In this document: in pieces, positions 7,705 through 15,605 of the stretch
Layout of the letters: every line of letters starts with the position of its first letter
Position numbering within the stretch: position 1 is the stretch's first letter
Source: an uncultured Anaerolineae bacterium
Lineage (GTDB): Bacteria > Chloroflexota > Anaerolineae > Anaerolineales > Villigracilaceae
Assembly (NCBI GenBank): GCA_903882765.1
Contig: CAIRYE010000026.1
Coordinates: 1-27,238 of the forward strand
DNA length: 27,238 nt
Direction of reading: 5' to 3'
Translations under genes and position numbers: made by a program
Notes under the pieces: generated by a model
Seen by the model: the letters and a program-made list of their open reading frames with translations, nothing else
What the model was told of the DNA's origin: nothing
Database searches by the model: none

Positions 7705-8928
7705 TTATTTAAAATATTCTTTTACTTTGTACAAGCCATCCACAAACGCGTCCACCTCTTGGGTTGTGTTGTATAGGTAGAAACTAGCTCGCGTTGTTGC
7801 GGGAATTGCGAATAACTCGTGTAAAGGTTGGGCGCAATGGTGCCCTGCCCGAACAGCGATTCCGCTCCTATCGAGTATCTGAGCAACATCGTGGGGGTGG
7901 ATTTTCCCGAAGGTAAAAGCTATTACCCCACCTTTCAGTTTCGGGTTGGAATTTAGAACCTTGACATCCGGCACGTCCATGATCTTGCCTAAGGCATATC
8001 GCAAAATTACGTTCTCATGCCGATCAATATTTTCCATGCCGACCGATTCTAGGTAGTCGATCGCCGCGCCAAACCCAACAGCTTCCGCGATTGCGGGTGT
8101 ACCCGCTTCAAACTTATAAGGAAGATCATTGGCTGAGAAACCGCTAAATTTTACTTCTTTGATCATGTCACCACCCCCAAGGAATGGCGGCATTTTCTTG
8201 AGTAAATCGAATTTACCGTAGAGTACACCAATACCTGTTGGGCCTACCATTTTGTGGGCAGAGAACGCCAAAAAATCAGCATCAAGATCTTGCACATCTA
8301 CCGGAAAATGAGGGACAGCCTGTGCGCCATCTACTAATGTGATCGCGCCAGCGGCATGCGCCAGTTGTATCAATTCCTTGGCTGGGTTTATACTACCGAG
8401 CACATTCGACATATAGGTAAATGACACCAGTTTCGGTTCTCGAACAAGTAATTGCTTGTAGTCTTCTATATCTAACAAGCCTTCTGGTGTAATTTTTATG
8501 TACTCGATCGAAAAACCTAGCTGACTAGATAACATCTGCCAAGGAACAATATTGCTATGGTGTTCCATCTGTGTAAGCAAGATCAAATCATCCGCTTTTA
8601 GGTTTTGTCGCCCCCAAGTATTTGCAACCAAGTTAATCGATTCAGTAGTGTTACGGGTGTAGATGACCTGCTTGCTTTTTTCAGAGTTAATGAATTTCGC
8701 TATTTTGGTCCTCGCCGCTTCATATTTTTCGGTTGCTTCTTCAGCTAATTTATGAACACCCCGATGAATATTCGCGTTTGAGTTTCGGTAATAGTCATTC
8801 ATCGATTCGATCACCGAGAGCGGTTTTTGCGACGACGCGGCAGAATCCAGGTAGATCAATTTTTGTCCTGGGTGTACCTCGCGATTTAGAATGGGAAAAT
8901 CTTCCCTGATCAAAGCTACATCAAACAT
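7705..8928 (-). CDS. sufS: Cysteine desulfurase SufS (group II)
   Basis: SufS is a PLP enzyme that removes sulfur from cysteine as a persulfide and passes it to SufU for Fe-S assembly. In the 407-residue protein His124 (MEHHSN) stacks on PLP, Asp200 (LVDGAQ) contacts the ring nitrogen, Lys226 in FSAHKMVGPTG is the Schiff-base lysine, and Cys365 in RAGHHCAQPLH is the persulfide cysteine in the group II context. Length and start match the family. The ATG is 6 bases after the stop of orf122 and has no strong ribosome site, so it is probably translationally coupled. Confidence 0.98.
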   Translation of the reverse strand: MFDVALIREDFPILNREVHPGQKLIYLDSAASSQKPLSVIESMNDYYRNSNANIHRGVHKLAEEATEKYEAARTKIAKFINSEKSKQVIYTRNTTESINLVANTWGRQNLKADDLILLTQMEHHSNIVPWQMLSSQLGFSIEYIKITPEGLLDIEDYKQLLVREPKLVSFTYMSNVLGSINPAKELIQLAHAAGAITLVDGAQAVPHFPVDVQDLDADFLAFSAHKMVGPTGIGVLYGKFDLLKKMPPFLGGGDMIKEVKFSGFSANDLPYKFEAGTPAIAEAVGFGAAIDYLESVGMENIDRHENVILRYALGKIMDVPDVKVLNSNPKLKGGVIAFTFGKIHPHDVAQILDRSGIAVRAGHHCAQPLHELFAIPATTRASFYLYNTTQEVDAFVDGLYKVKEYFK

Positions 8929-8934
8929 AAAGTT

Positions 8935-9303
8935 CTATTCATCCTCAACAATTTTTTTGATCAATGGAACCTTTTTACCAGTACCATATGGCCGCACCTG
9001 CTCAGATTGCATCGGAAACCAAAGAATATGGTCGGGAACCATCCAACCGTCGGTCAGAAATACGTTGGACCGAAATTGAACCGCGGCCATTTTATTGTTA
9101 TCGATTTGAACAATAATTCCTTTAAGCCAACCGCGCACTCGTTCTGTACCTTTTTCATGGTCACAAAAAGCATCGACAGCATCGCCCACTTCGTATTTCT
9201 GATCATTGCTGGGCGACCTCATGAAGGCATAGTCTTTTCCGCTGCCCCGAGTACTTTTTCGGGATACACCTGCGGCTTGCGTTGTTGGCTTAATTTGTTT
9301 CAT
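8935..9303 (-). CDS. Uncharacterised 122-residue protein within the suf operon
   Basis: I do not recognise this protein. The first 25 residues are basic and low in hydrophobic content, probably disordered. Residues 36-97 alternate hydrophobic and polar positions in a way that suggests a small beta barrel of SH3 or Tudor type: YEVGDAVDAF, then GWLKGIIVQID, then MAAVQFRS and GWMVPDHILWF. The end (98-122) is charged. It has two tryptophans and a single cysteine (Cys47), so it is not itself a typical cluster ligand protein. ATG is preceded by AGAGG. It lies between sufD and sufS with gaps of 18 and 6 bases, so it is cotranscribed with Fe-S genes and probably acts with them, perhaps as a binding adapter. 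Confidence 0.85.
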   Translation of the reverse strand: MKQIKPTTQAAGVSRKSTRGSGKDYAFMRSPSNDQKYEVGDAVDAFCDHEKGTERVRGWLKGIIVQIDNNKMAAVQFRSNVFLTDGWMVPDHILWFPMQSEQVRPYGTGKKVPLIKKIVEDE

Positions 9304-9321
9304 ACAACCTCTTTTGAATTG

Positions 9322-10647
9322 TTATTTCGTCATTTTATTAATAATAGCTTCTTTAAAGCGATCTCGTACACCTTGAAATGGAATTCTCTGCATGATCGGG
9401 TCGAAAAATCCTTCAACGACCAATTTTTCAGCTTCCGCTTGTGGAATTCCACGAGACTTTAGGTAAAAGATAGGTTCAGCCTCTAATTTTCCAACGGTAG
9501 CGCCGTGGGTACATCGTACATCATCCGCAAGGATCTCTAACCCGGGAATCGAATCCGCCCGAGCATGCTCGCTGAGGATCAGGTTCCGATTTGCTTGGTA
9601 GCCATCACTTTGCTGTGCATCAGGAGCAACATAGATCATCCCTTGCCATACAGAACGGGAGTGATCTAACAAAGCTCCTTTGAACAGCAAGTCGCTGGTG
9701 GTTTTTCCGGCGAAATGGTTTTGTTGGGTATCGTGATCAATGTGCTGGTTATTGTCTGTGATATAAAAACCAGACATTCTCCCCGTTGCTCCCACGCCGA
9801 CCAGATCAATGTCGGAGAAGTTCTTCGTTAATCGTGAGCCAAGTGAACCAATGATCCAATCAAGATTAGCCCCTTCTTCTACTCGAGAACGTTCGTGCGA
9901 AAAATTCCACACATTTTTGCCCCAAGATTGTAATTCAACAAATCGTAATTGTGCACCTTTTGACAGGTTAATTTCAATATTATTCGAGGAAAGTATCTGA
10001 TCCTCTGACTCCTTTGGAGAGGCTGATTCGTGAACAAAGGTGAGGGAGGCGTTTTCTTCTAGGTACACCAAAATATTCGATATAAAGGCAAGCCCATTAC
10101 CACCCGCCCAGAAAATACTATGCAATGGCTTTTCTACCTTAACATTTTTTGGCACATAAATAAACACACCGGTTTGGGCTAATGAGGCAGATAAGGCGGC
10201 AAAAATACTTTCCTCTGGGTTGACCAAAGTCCCAAGAATTTTCTTGAGTTGGTCCGGATATTTGGTTTCGGCTGTTTTGATGTCGGTGAAAATAACACCG
10301 CTATTTTTTATATCTTCATCGAGGGCGATCGTGGTTGAAAAAGGCGTTGTGATAATTTGCCCGCCAAATTTGTCATCCACCATCGGCTCTAATATTTCCT
10401 TTGGAATTTGCGGCAAAGCAATTTCATCCAAAGTTGTGAATATTTTGAAAGAGTCTATTGGAAAACTTTTCAGATCAGTTCTGCGCCAAGCTTCTACAGA
10501 AGTATCTGGAAGAGTTGTTTTGTTGAGAACATCAAATGCCGTTTTCCTGACCTTGTTTTCTGCATTATTGAGAATTTGAGATTCAGAAAAATGGAAACTT
10601 TTGGGTCCCGTTTGGCGTATTGTTGGAGATAGTTTTAGGTTAGTCAT
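9322..10647 (-). CDS. sufD: Fe-S cluster assembly protein SufD
   Basis: SufD pairs with SufB and a SufC dimer to form the SufBC2D scaffold on which clusters are built. The 441-residue protein has a variable N-terminal helical part and a C-terminal SufBD beta-helix domain (about 190-410). Conserved C-terminal features include the VRCTHGATVGKLE segment with His381, equivalent to the cluster-ligand histidine of E. coli SufD, and the FYLKSRGIP and EGFFDPIM segments. Its ATG lies one base after the sufB stop with no separate ribosome site, so translation is coupled. SufD and SufB are paralogues; this one is called D because it is shorter in the core and lacks the SufB cysteine block. Confidence 0.95.
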   Translation of the reverse strand: MTNLKLSPTIRQTGPKSFHFSESQILNNAENKVRKTAFDVLNKTTLPDTSVEAWRRTDLKSFPIDSFKIFTTLDEIALPQIPKEILEPMVDDKFGGQIITTPFSTTIALDEDIKNSGVIFTDIKTAETKYPDQLKKILGTLVNPEESIFAALSASLAQTGVFIYVPKNVKVEKPLHSIFWAGGNGLAFISNILVYLEENASLTFVHESASPKESEDQILSSNNIEINLSKGAQLRFVELQSWGKNVWNFSHERSRVEEGANLDWIIGSLGSRLTKNFSDIDLVGVGATGRMSGFYITDNNQHIDHDTQQNHFAGKTTSDLLFKGALLDHSRSVWQGMIYVAPDAQQSDGYQANRNLILSEHARADSIPGLEILADDVRCTHGATVGKLEAEPIFYLKSRGIPQAEAEKLVVEGFFDPIMQRIPFQGVRDRFKEAIINKMTK

Positions 10648-10648
10648 A

Positions 10649-12058
10649 TTACCCGATCGATCCTTCCATCTGCAATTGGATCAGTCTGTTCATTTCAACC
10701 GCGTATTCCATCGGCAATTCCTTGACCAACGGCTCAATGAAACCTGAAACGACCATCGTGGTAGCTTCTTCTTGTGTCAAACCGCGGCTCATTAGGTAAA
10801 ACAGTTGTTCTTCACCCACTTTTGAAACCGAGGCTTCGTGGCCGATGGTTACATCCGTTTCGTCGATCTCAATATATGGATAGGTATCCGAACGGGATTT
10901 TGGATCTAACAAAAGCGCATCACAAACTACGCTAGATTTTGAATTTTTCGCGCCGTTGTACACCTTCAATAGTCCGCGGAAGGAAGATCGACCACCGCCC
11001 TTGGAAATGGACTTAGAGACAACTTTGCTTGAGGTGTTGGGGGCAAAATGGACCATTTTTGTGCCAGCATCCTGAACTTGGCCGGGACCAGCGAATGCCA
11101 TCGAAAGCATCTCGCCATGCGCGCCAGGTTCCATCAGGTAGCAGGATGGGTACTTCATCGTAACTTTCGACCCAAGATTCGCGTCAACCCACTCGTGGGT
11201 ACCGTTTTCATACACCATAGCGCGCTGGGTTACCAAGTTGTATACATTGGTAGACCAATTTTGTATGGTTGAATAACGTGAGCGAGCCCCTTTTTTAACA
11301 ATGATCTCGATCACACCGCTATGAAATGAGTTGGCGCTATAGGTTGGCGCGGTACACCCTTCAACATAATGGACATGCGCGCCTTCTTCTACAATGATCA
11401 TGGTTCGCTCAAACTGCCCAACATTTGGAGTATTTAAGCGGAAATAGGCTTGCAACGGCAGATCCACTTTTACCCCTTTAGGGACATAAACGAATGAGCC
11501 ACCAGACCAAACAGCGCTGTTTAATGCCGCGAATTTATTATCTTCAATAGGTACGACTTTCCCAAAATATTCCCTGAACAAATCAGGGTATTTTTTTAAT
11601 CCATCTTCGATCGACAAGAAGATGACACCTTGTTTTTCAAGATGCTCCAAAACGGAGTGATACACCATCTCCGATTCATATTGCGCCCCTACACCAGCCA
11701 GGAATTTTCGCTCGGCTTCGGGTACGCCTAACCGATCAAAGGTCTTTTTAATATCATCGGGAACATCATCCCAAGACCGTTCACTTTTTTCGGTGGGCTT
11801 AACATAATAATAAATTTCGTCAAAATTAAGCTCTTCAAGTGTTGGGCCCCATTTTGGCATTGGCCTCGAAAGATAATGCTTCAAGGCTTTTAACCGAAAC
11901 TCTAACATCCATTCCGGTTCCTGCTTCATTCGGGAAATGTTACGTACTACTTCTTCGCTTAAACCGCGTTGTGATTTGAACACATAGTTATCATCTCGGT
12001 CATAAAAACCGTATTTGTATTCGCCCAGATCTTCTAAAATTTTCTCGTCTTCACTCAT
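10649..12058 (-). CDS. sufB: Fe-S cluster assembly scaffold SufB
   Basis: SufB is the main scaffold subunit of SufBC2D. The 469-residue protein has the conserved SufB N-terminus (EYKYGFYDRD, RGLSEEVV), the central beta-helix with WSGGSFVYVPKGVKV and the GCTAPTYS cysteine segment, and the C-terminal SVVCDALLLD, where Cys379 matches the essential E. coli cysteine, followed by GHEASVSKV with the conserved Glu408. The reading frame is open five codons further to a TTG at 12073, but I chose the ATG because it gives MSEDEKILEDLGEYKYGF and neither site has a ribosome sequence. It follows sufC by 27 bases and abuts sufD. Confidence 0.97.
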   Translation of the reverse strand: MSEDEKILEDLGEYKYGFYDRDDNYVFKSQRGLSEEVVRNISRMKQEPEWMLEFRLKALKHYLSRPMPKWGPTLEELNFDEIYYYVKPTEKSERSWDDVPDDIKKTFDRLGVPEAERKFLAGVGAQYESEMVYHSVLEHLEKQGVIFLSIEDGLKKYPDLFREYFGKVVPIEDNKFAALNSAVWSGGSFVYVPKGVKVDLPLQAYFRLNTPNVGQFERTMIIVEEGAHVHYVEGCTAPTYSANSFHSGVIEIIVKKGARSRYSTIQNWSTNVYNLVTQRAMVYENGTHEWVDANLGSKVTMKYPSCYLMEPGAHGEMLSMAFAGPGQVQDAGTKMVHFAPNTSSKVVSKSISKGGGRSSFRGLLKVYNGAKNSKSSVVCDALLLDPKSRSDTYPYIEIDETDVTIGHEASVSKVGEEQLFYLMSRGLTQEEATTMVVSGFIEPLVKELPMEYAVEMNRLIQLQMEGSIG

Positions 12059-12085
12059 AATTGTTTGATCCAATAAGTAGGTAGA

Positions 12086-12856
12086 TTATGCAACTTCTTC
12101 ATATTTTTCACGAACCCAGTCATAACCCATCTCTTCAAGACGAAGAGCGAGATCAGGTCCACCGCTCTCAACGATAATTCCGTTCATCATAATATGAACA
12201 AATTGAGGCTTAATATAATTGAGGAGCCTTTGGTAATGGGTGATCACTAAAACACCAAGATCAGGACCATTTAGAGCGTTAACGCCCTCTGAAACGATTC
12301 GCAGAGCATCAATATCCAAGCCTGAATCTGTTTCATCGAGGATGGCGATCTCAGGTTTCAACGTTGCCATCTGTAAAATTTCAGCGCGCTTTTTCTCTCC
12401 GCCCGAAAAACCGTCGTTCAAATACCGGCCGGCAAATGCTGGGTCCATCTTTAACAGAGCCATTTTTTCTTTGAGCATGGTCCTAAAATCAGGGATTGAA
12501 ATTCCTTTATCCTCGGGATTGGCGGCTCTTCTGCGTGAATTGATAGCGGTACGAAGGAAGTTCGCCACGGTTACACCTGGAATGGATACCGGGTACTGAA
12601 ACGCGAGGAAAATTCCTGCTCTTGAGCGTTCGTCTGCTTCAAGATCAAGAATGTTCTTGCCTTTAAAGATGATCTCTCCACCAGTTACGGTGTAACCGGG
12701 ATGTCCCATAAGGGTGTACGCTAATGTGGATTTGCCTGTTCCGTTCGGCCCCATGATTGCGTGCACTTCCCCTTGATTTATGGTTAAATTTAATCCTTTT
12801 AGGATCTCTTTACCTTCAACACTAACCTTGAGATTTTTTATTTCCAAAGCTGACAT
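12086..12856 (-). CDS. sufC: Fe-S assembly ATPase SufC
   Basis: SufC is the ABC-type ATPase of the SufBC2D complex, a soluble protein despite its transporter-like fold. All ATPase motifs are present in 256 residues: Walker A GPNGTGKST (36-44), Q-loop Gln87, signature FSGGEKKR (150-157), Walker B AILDE (171-175), D-loop, and switch His207 in VITHYQR. It is the first gene of the operon. Its ATG is preceded at 7 bases by GGAG, which lies inside one arm of an inverted repeat that also covers the promoter, so initiation and transcription may be controlled together. Confidence 0.98.
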   Translation of the reverse strand: MSALEIKNLKVSVEGKEILKGLNLTINQGEVHAIMGPNGTGKSTLAYTLMGHPGYTVTGGEIIFKGKNILDLEADERSRAGIFLAFQYPVSIPGVTVANFLRTAINSRRRAANPEDKGISIPDFRTMLKEKMALLKMDPAFAGRYLNDGFSGGEKKRAEILQMATLKPEIAILDETDSGLDIDALRIVSEGVNALNGPDLGVLVITHYQRLLNYIKPQFVHIMMNGIIVESGGPDLALRLEEMGYDWVREKYEEVA

Positions 12857-12861
12857 AATTA

Positions 12862-12913
12862 AACTCCAATTTGCGATTTTCAGTGATGTACGAGATTATA
12901 GCAAATCGGAGTT
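12862..12913. repeat. 13-bp inverted repeat flanking the suf transcription start
   Basis: AACTCCAATTTGC (12862-12874) and GCAAATCGGAGTT (12901-12913) are reverse complements at 12 of 13 positions, separated by 26 bases (39 bp centre to centre). The distal arm fills the spacer between the -35 and -10 of the suf promoter, and the proximal arm contains the sufC Shine-Dalgarno site. Only the proximal arm is transcribed, so the symmetry should act as DNA, for example as a split operator. Confidence 0.65.
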
Positions 12914-12923
12914 AATCTGTCAA
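12895..12923 (-). promoter_or_regulatory. Consensus promoter of the suf operon
   Basis: On the minus strand TTGACA (12923-12918) and TATAAT (12900-12895) both match consensus perfectly with the ideal 17-base spacer, and TGC directly before the -10 adds an extended element. Transcription should start near 12888, giving a leader of about 32 bases before sufC. So strong a promoter implies repression is used for control. Confidence 0.92.
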
Positions 12924-12966
12924 TATTTATGAATTTTATCTTATAAATTATATATATTCAAAAAAA

Positions 12967-14427
12967 TTAAAGTTTTCGAACATCATGAGAGCCGCTCTCA
13001 CGGATTCCAGCGGGGGTAATTTCGATAAACTCAGCGTTTTCTTGTAATTTCTTAATATTTTCGGCACCACCATAGCTTAGCCCAGATCGTAACCCGCCAA
13101 CCAACTGATGTAGCACCTCACCAACATTTCCGCGATACGGTACCACTGCTTCGACGCCTTCAGGAACGACCTTCATCCAATCTTCCTGGTCTTCTGCGCT
13201 CTCATCATTGTTCGACTCCACCATTTTACGCCCCATGGTTGCCGCCAACGAGGCCATACCTCGAACGACCTTCACCTTTTGTCCATCGCGAATCACCGGT
13301 GACCCTGGGGCCTCTTCCGTACCCGCAAACATACTGCCGATCATAATGCTTTCAGCCCCCGCGGCTAAGGCTTTAACAAGATCCCCCGCTTTTTGGATGC
13401 CGCCATCCGCAATTAAAGGAATATCTATTCCGGTATCGCGAATTCCCTCCGCGCTATCCATGATAGCTGTTAGTTGTGGAACGCCAAAACCAGTCACAAT
13501 TCGGGTAGTGCAGATCGACCCTGGGCCGATCCCCACCTTAATGGCGTTAGCGCCGGCAAGAGTAAGATCGCGCGCCCCTTCCCTCGATGCTACATTTCCA
13601 GCGATGATCTGCGCGTTCGGATGATTTGCTCTAAGGGTTCGTACCATATCGACGCAGTGGTCGGCGTGTCCATGAGCGATATCCAAAACCAACACGTCAA
13701 CACCCGCTTCTAACAGTGCTTCTGCGCGAGCGATCTCGCCTTTGCTTACTCCAATCGCCGCACCTACGCGCAATCTACCCTTTTCATCCAAAGCGGCGTT
13801 GGGGTTTCGTACCGGTTTTAGTACATCTTGCGCTGTAACCAATCCGCGAACTGTTCCATCGGGATTTAGAACCGGAATTTTTTCAATACGGTTTTCATAC
13901 AACAACCGCCTAGCCTCATCAACCGAGAAATTCGCTTGAAGTGTGACCAGCTTTTCCTTTTTGGTCATAACATCTTGAACAAGCAATTTCCCATTTGGCA
14001 CCAAATTAACATCCCGGGTGGTGATGATGCCGTTTACAAAACCGCCATCGTCTGTTACCACCAAACCGCCAACCTTATATTGTCGCATCAGCTCGATCGC
14101 TTTTTCAACGAGTTCGTTTGAATTAATACAATAGGGGTTTTCGACCATAACGCCTTGGGCACGCTTGACGAGTTTAATTTGTTTAACATGGTGCTCTATC
14201 GACATAAATCGATGGATAATGCCAATTCCGCCAGCGTTCGCCATGGCAATCGCCATCGAGGTTTCGGTTACAGTATCCATATTTGCGCTGAGAATCGGAA
14301 TGTTGATGCGAATTTTATCGGTTAAACGAGTGGAAGTATCCACTTGCTGCCTTGATGTAATGGATGATTTTTGCGGGATCAATAACACATCATCGAAGGT
14401 GAGCCCTTTATTTTCCCTGATTTTCAT
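12967..14427 (-). CDS. guaB: IMP dehydrogenase with an atypical active-site flap
   Basis: IMP dehydrogenase oxidises IMP to XMP, the first step to GMP. In 486 residues it has the N-terminal GLTFDDVLL, a CBS pair at about 95-205, the NAD-site segment DIAHGH, and the catalytic loop GIGPGSICTTRIVTGFG with Cys306. The C-terminal flap differs: where most enzymes read YRGMGSLGAM...DRYF, this one has VVRGMASLAATMGRKM followed by an acidic stretch to EDWMKVVPEGVEAVVPYRG, so the usual Arg-Tyr pair is not in place. The VTGFGVPQLTAI context favours IMP dehydrogenase over GMP reductase. ATG is preceded by GAGAG and lies 17 bases after the CAP/LysM gene, suggesting cotranscription. No clear terminator follows it. 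Confidence 0.9.
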   Translation of the reverse strand: MKIRENKGLTFDDVLLIPQKSSITSRQQVDTSTRLTDKIRINIPILSANMDTVTETSMAIAMANAGGIGIIHRFMSIEHHVKQIKLVKRAQGVMVENPYCINSNELVEKAIELMRQYKVGGLVVTDDGGFVNGIITTRDVNLVPNGKLLVQDVMTKKEKLVTLQANFSVDEARRLLYENRIEKIPVLNPDGTVRGLVTAQDVLKPVRNPNAALDEKGRLRVGAAIGVSKGEIARAEALLEAGVDVLVLDIAHGHADHCVDMVRTLRANHPNAQIIAGNVASREGARDLTLAGANAIKVGIGPGSICTTRIVTGFGVPQLTAIMDSAEGIRDTGIDIPLIADGGIQKAGDLVKALAAGAESIMIGSMFAGTEEAPGSPVIRDGQKVKVVRGMASLAATMGRKMVESNNDESAEDQEDWMKVVPEGVEAVVPYRGNVGEVLHQLVGGLRSGLSYGGAENIKKLQENAEFIEITPAGIRESGSHDVRKL

Positions 14428-14444
14428 ATTTTCTCTCTCTTTTC

Positions 14445-15467
14445 CTATTCTTGCATCTTTTTGAGTGCAAAGATAAATCCAATTGTTAGAAGTATTGCCG
14501 CCATGCTAATTGAAATGAAAATGATAATATCGGATGTTTTCATACTGTTTAAACCCGCGCCTGTTTCTAAGTTACCAATTTTTTGGTCGTTCTGTGGAGT
14601 TGACAAAACAGGGACACTCGTAGCGGTTGCTGGGCTCGCTGTTTGGGACGGGTAAGGTGTTAGCGTTGATAATTCAGGAGTGGCGGTTGGTTTAAGAACC
14701 ACTGGGATGAGTAATTTTTGGCCCGGATATATGTTCATTTCAAAAATGGTTGGGTTATAAGCTTTAATTTGGTCGATCTTCGTTCCATACGATACAGCGA
14801 TCAACCAAAGCGTTTCTCCTTCACGAACTTCATGAAATGTTTTTCCATTCGATTCGGGGGTATTCGCGACCAATGTTTTAACAACCACCGGATTCGATGG
14901 TAGCAAGCTAATTTCAGCCTGCATTGAGGTAGGTATGACCTGAGGTTGGCCTGATTCTGTAGAACGTCCGCAGTCGATCACGTAGTAATAATAACCATCA
15001 ACCTGAACCACCCCAGCGCCGATTTCTGTAAGCGATGAGGAAAGCATTGTGTTTAGGTGGGGTGCATCTCCTTGCCACTCAAGAACAGCATCCGAAACTG
15101 CTTTATCGCTGCCAGCGGTAATATTCTCAGAAAATAAACCGCCCTGTGTGAGATCACCCGCAAGGGGGTATCCAGCGGCGATCGCTCTTTGATAAGGGCG
15201 AGATCCCCCAACACCGTAATGCGAAACACCACTAGCTGCCATAAACCCAGCGTGAGACTGGGCGATTCCCATTAGTATCGGATTCGTGGAATAAGCAGCC
15301 AAACCATTCGCGGCCCTAAGTTGGTTTACCGCCGCAATTAATGAATAAGGATCGCTATCGAGCATCGGCTTGGAAAACGAAAAAGCGCTTGGTTCCAAGG
15401 CGAATGCCGTGTTTGAACAAAGTAGGACTAGCAAAACAATCAGGTAAACGCGAGTGACATTCTTCAT
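14445..15467 (-). CDS. Secreted CAP-domain protein with LysM repeat and C-terminal membrane anchor
   Basis: A signal peptide (KNVTRVYLIVLLVLLCSNTAFA) opens the 340-residue protein, followed by a CAP/SCP domain (about residues 35-170; LIAAVNQLRAANGL, AQSHAGFMA, SHYGVGGSRPYQRA, FSENIT and the YYYYVIDCG end), a LysM module (about 205-255; HEVREGETLWLIAVSYGTKI to NIYPGQKLLIP) that binds peptidoglycan or chitin-like glycans, a Pro/Thr-rich linker, and a hydrophobic C-terminal helix ending in KKMQE. The plan puts the CAP domain outside the cell, anchored to membrane and wall. The open frame extends nine codons to a TTG; I chose the ATG that gives a regular signal peptide. A 14-bp palindrome overlaps that start. 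Function of bacterial CAP domains is mostly unknown. guaB follows. Confidence 0.88.
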   Translation of the reverse strand: MKNVTRVYLIVLLVLLCSNTAFALEPSAFSFSKPMLDSDPYSLIAAVNQLRAANGLAAYSTNPILMGIAQSHAGFMAASGVSHYGVGGSRPYQRAIAAGYPLAGDLTQGGLFSENITAGSDKAVSDAVLEWQGDAPHLNTMLSSSLTEIGAGVVQVDGYYYYVIDCGRSTESGQPQVIPTSMQAEISLLPSNPVVVKTLVANTPESNGKTFHEVREGETLWLIAVSYGTKIDQIKAYNPTIFEMNIYPGQKLLIPVVLKPTATPELSTLTPYPSQTASPATATSVPVLSTPQNDQKIGNLETGAGLNSMKTSDIIIFISISMAAILLTIGFIFALKKMQE

Positions 15468-15479
15468 AATGATCATTAT
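15466..15479. promoter_or_regulatory. 14-bp palindrome overlapping the start of the CAP/LysM gene
   Basis: ATAATGATCATTAT is a perfect 14-bp palindrome that includes bases of the start codon and occupies the place where a Shine-Dalgarno sequence would be. It could be an operator or a chance match in AT-rich DNA. Confidence 0.3.
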
Positions 15480-15536
15480 TAATTTTATCAACAAAATTAC
15501 TGATAAATTAACTCGCCTTTAGATTGCTTTTCACTT

Positions 15537-15542
15537 TATAAT
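15537..15542 (+). promoter_or_regulatory. Possible -10 element for the acetyl-CoA synthetase gene
   Basis: A perfect TATAAT lies 63 bases before the ATG. No -35-like hexamer is found at proper spacing, so this is a weak call. An AAGGA ribosome site lies about ten bases before the start codon. Confidence 0.3.
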
Positions 15543-15605
15543 CATTACTTAGTTCTAAATTTCACAAAAGATTATCATCAACGATATTGAAAGGATTTTC
15601 CCCCA

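Noticed and set aside
12924..12966. AT-rich segment after guaB as terminator or riboswitch
   Set aside because: Only weak A/T stems can be drawn and there is no GC-rich stem with a T-run; it reads better as an upstream AT-rich element of the suf promoter.
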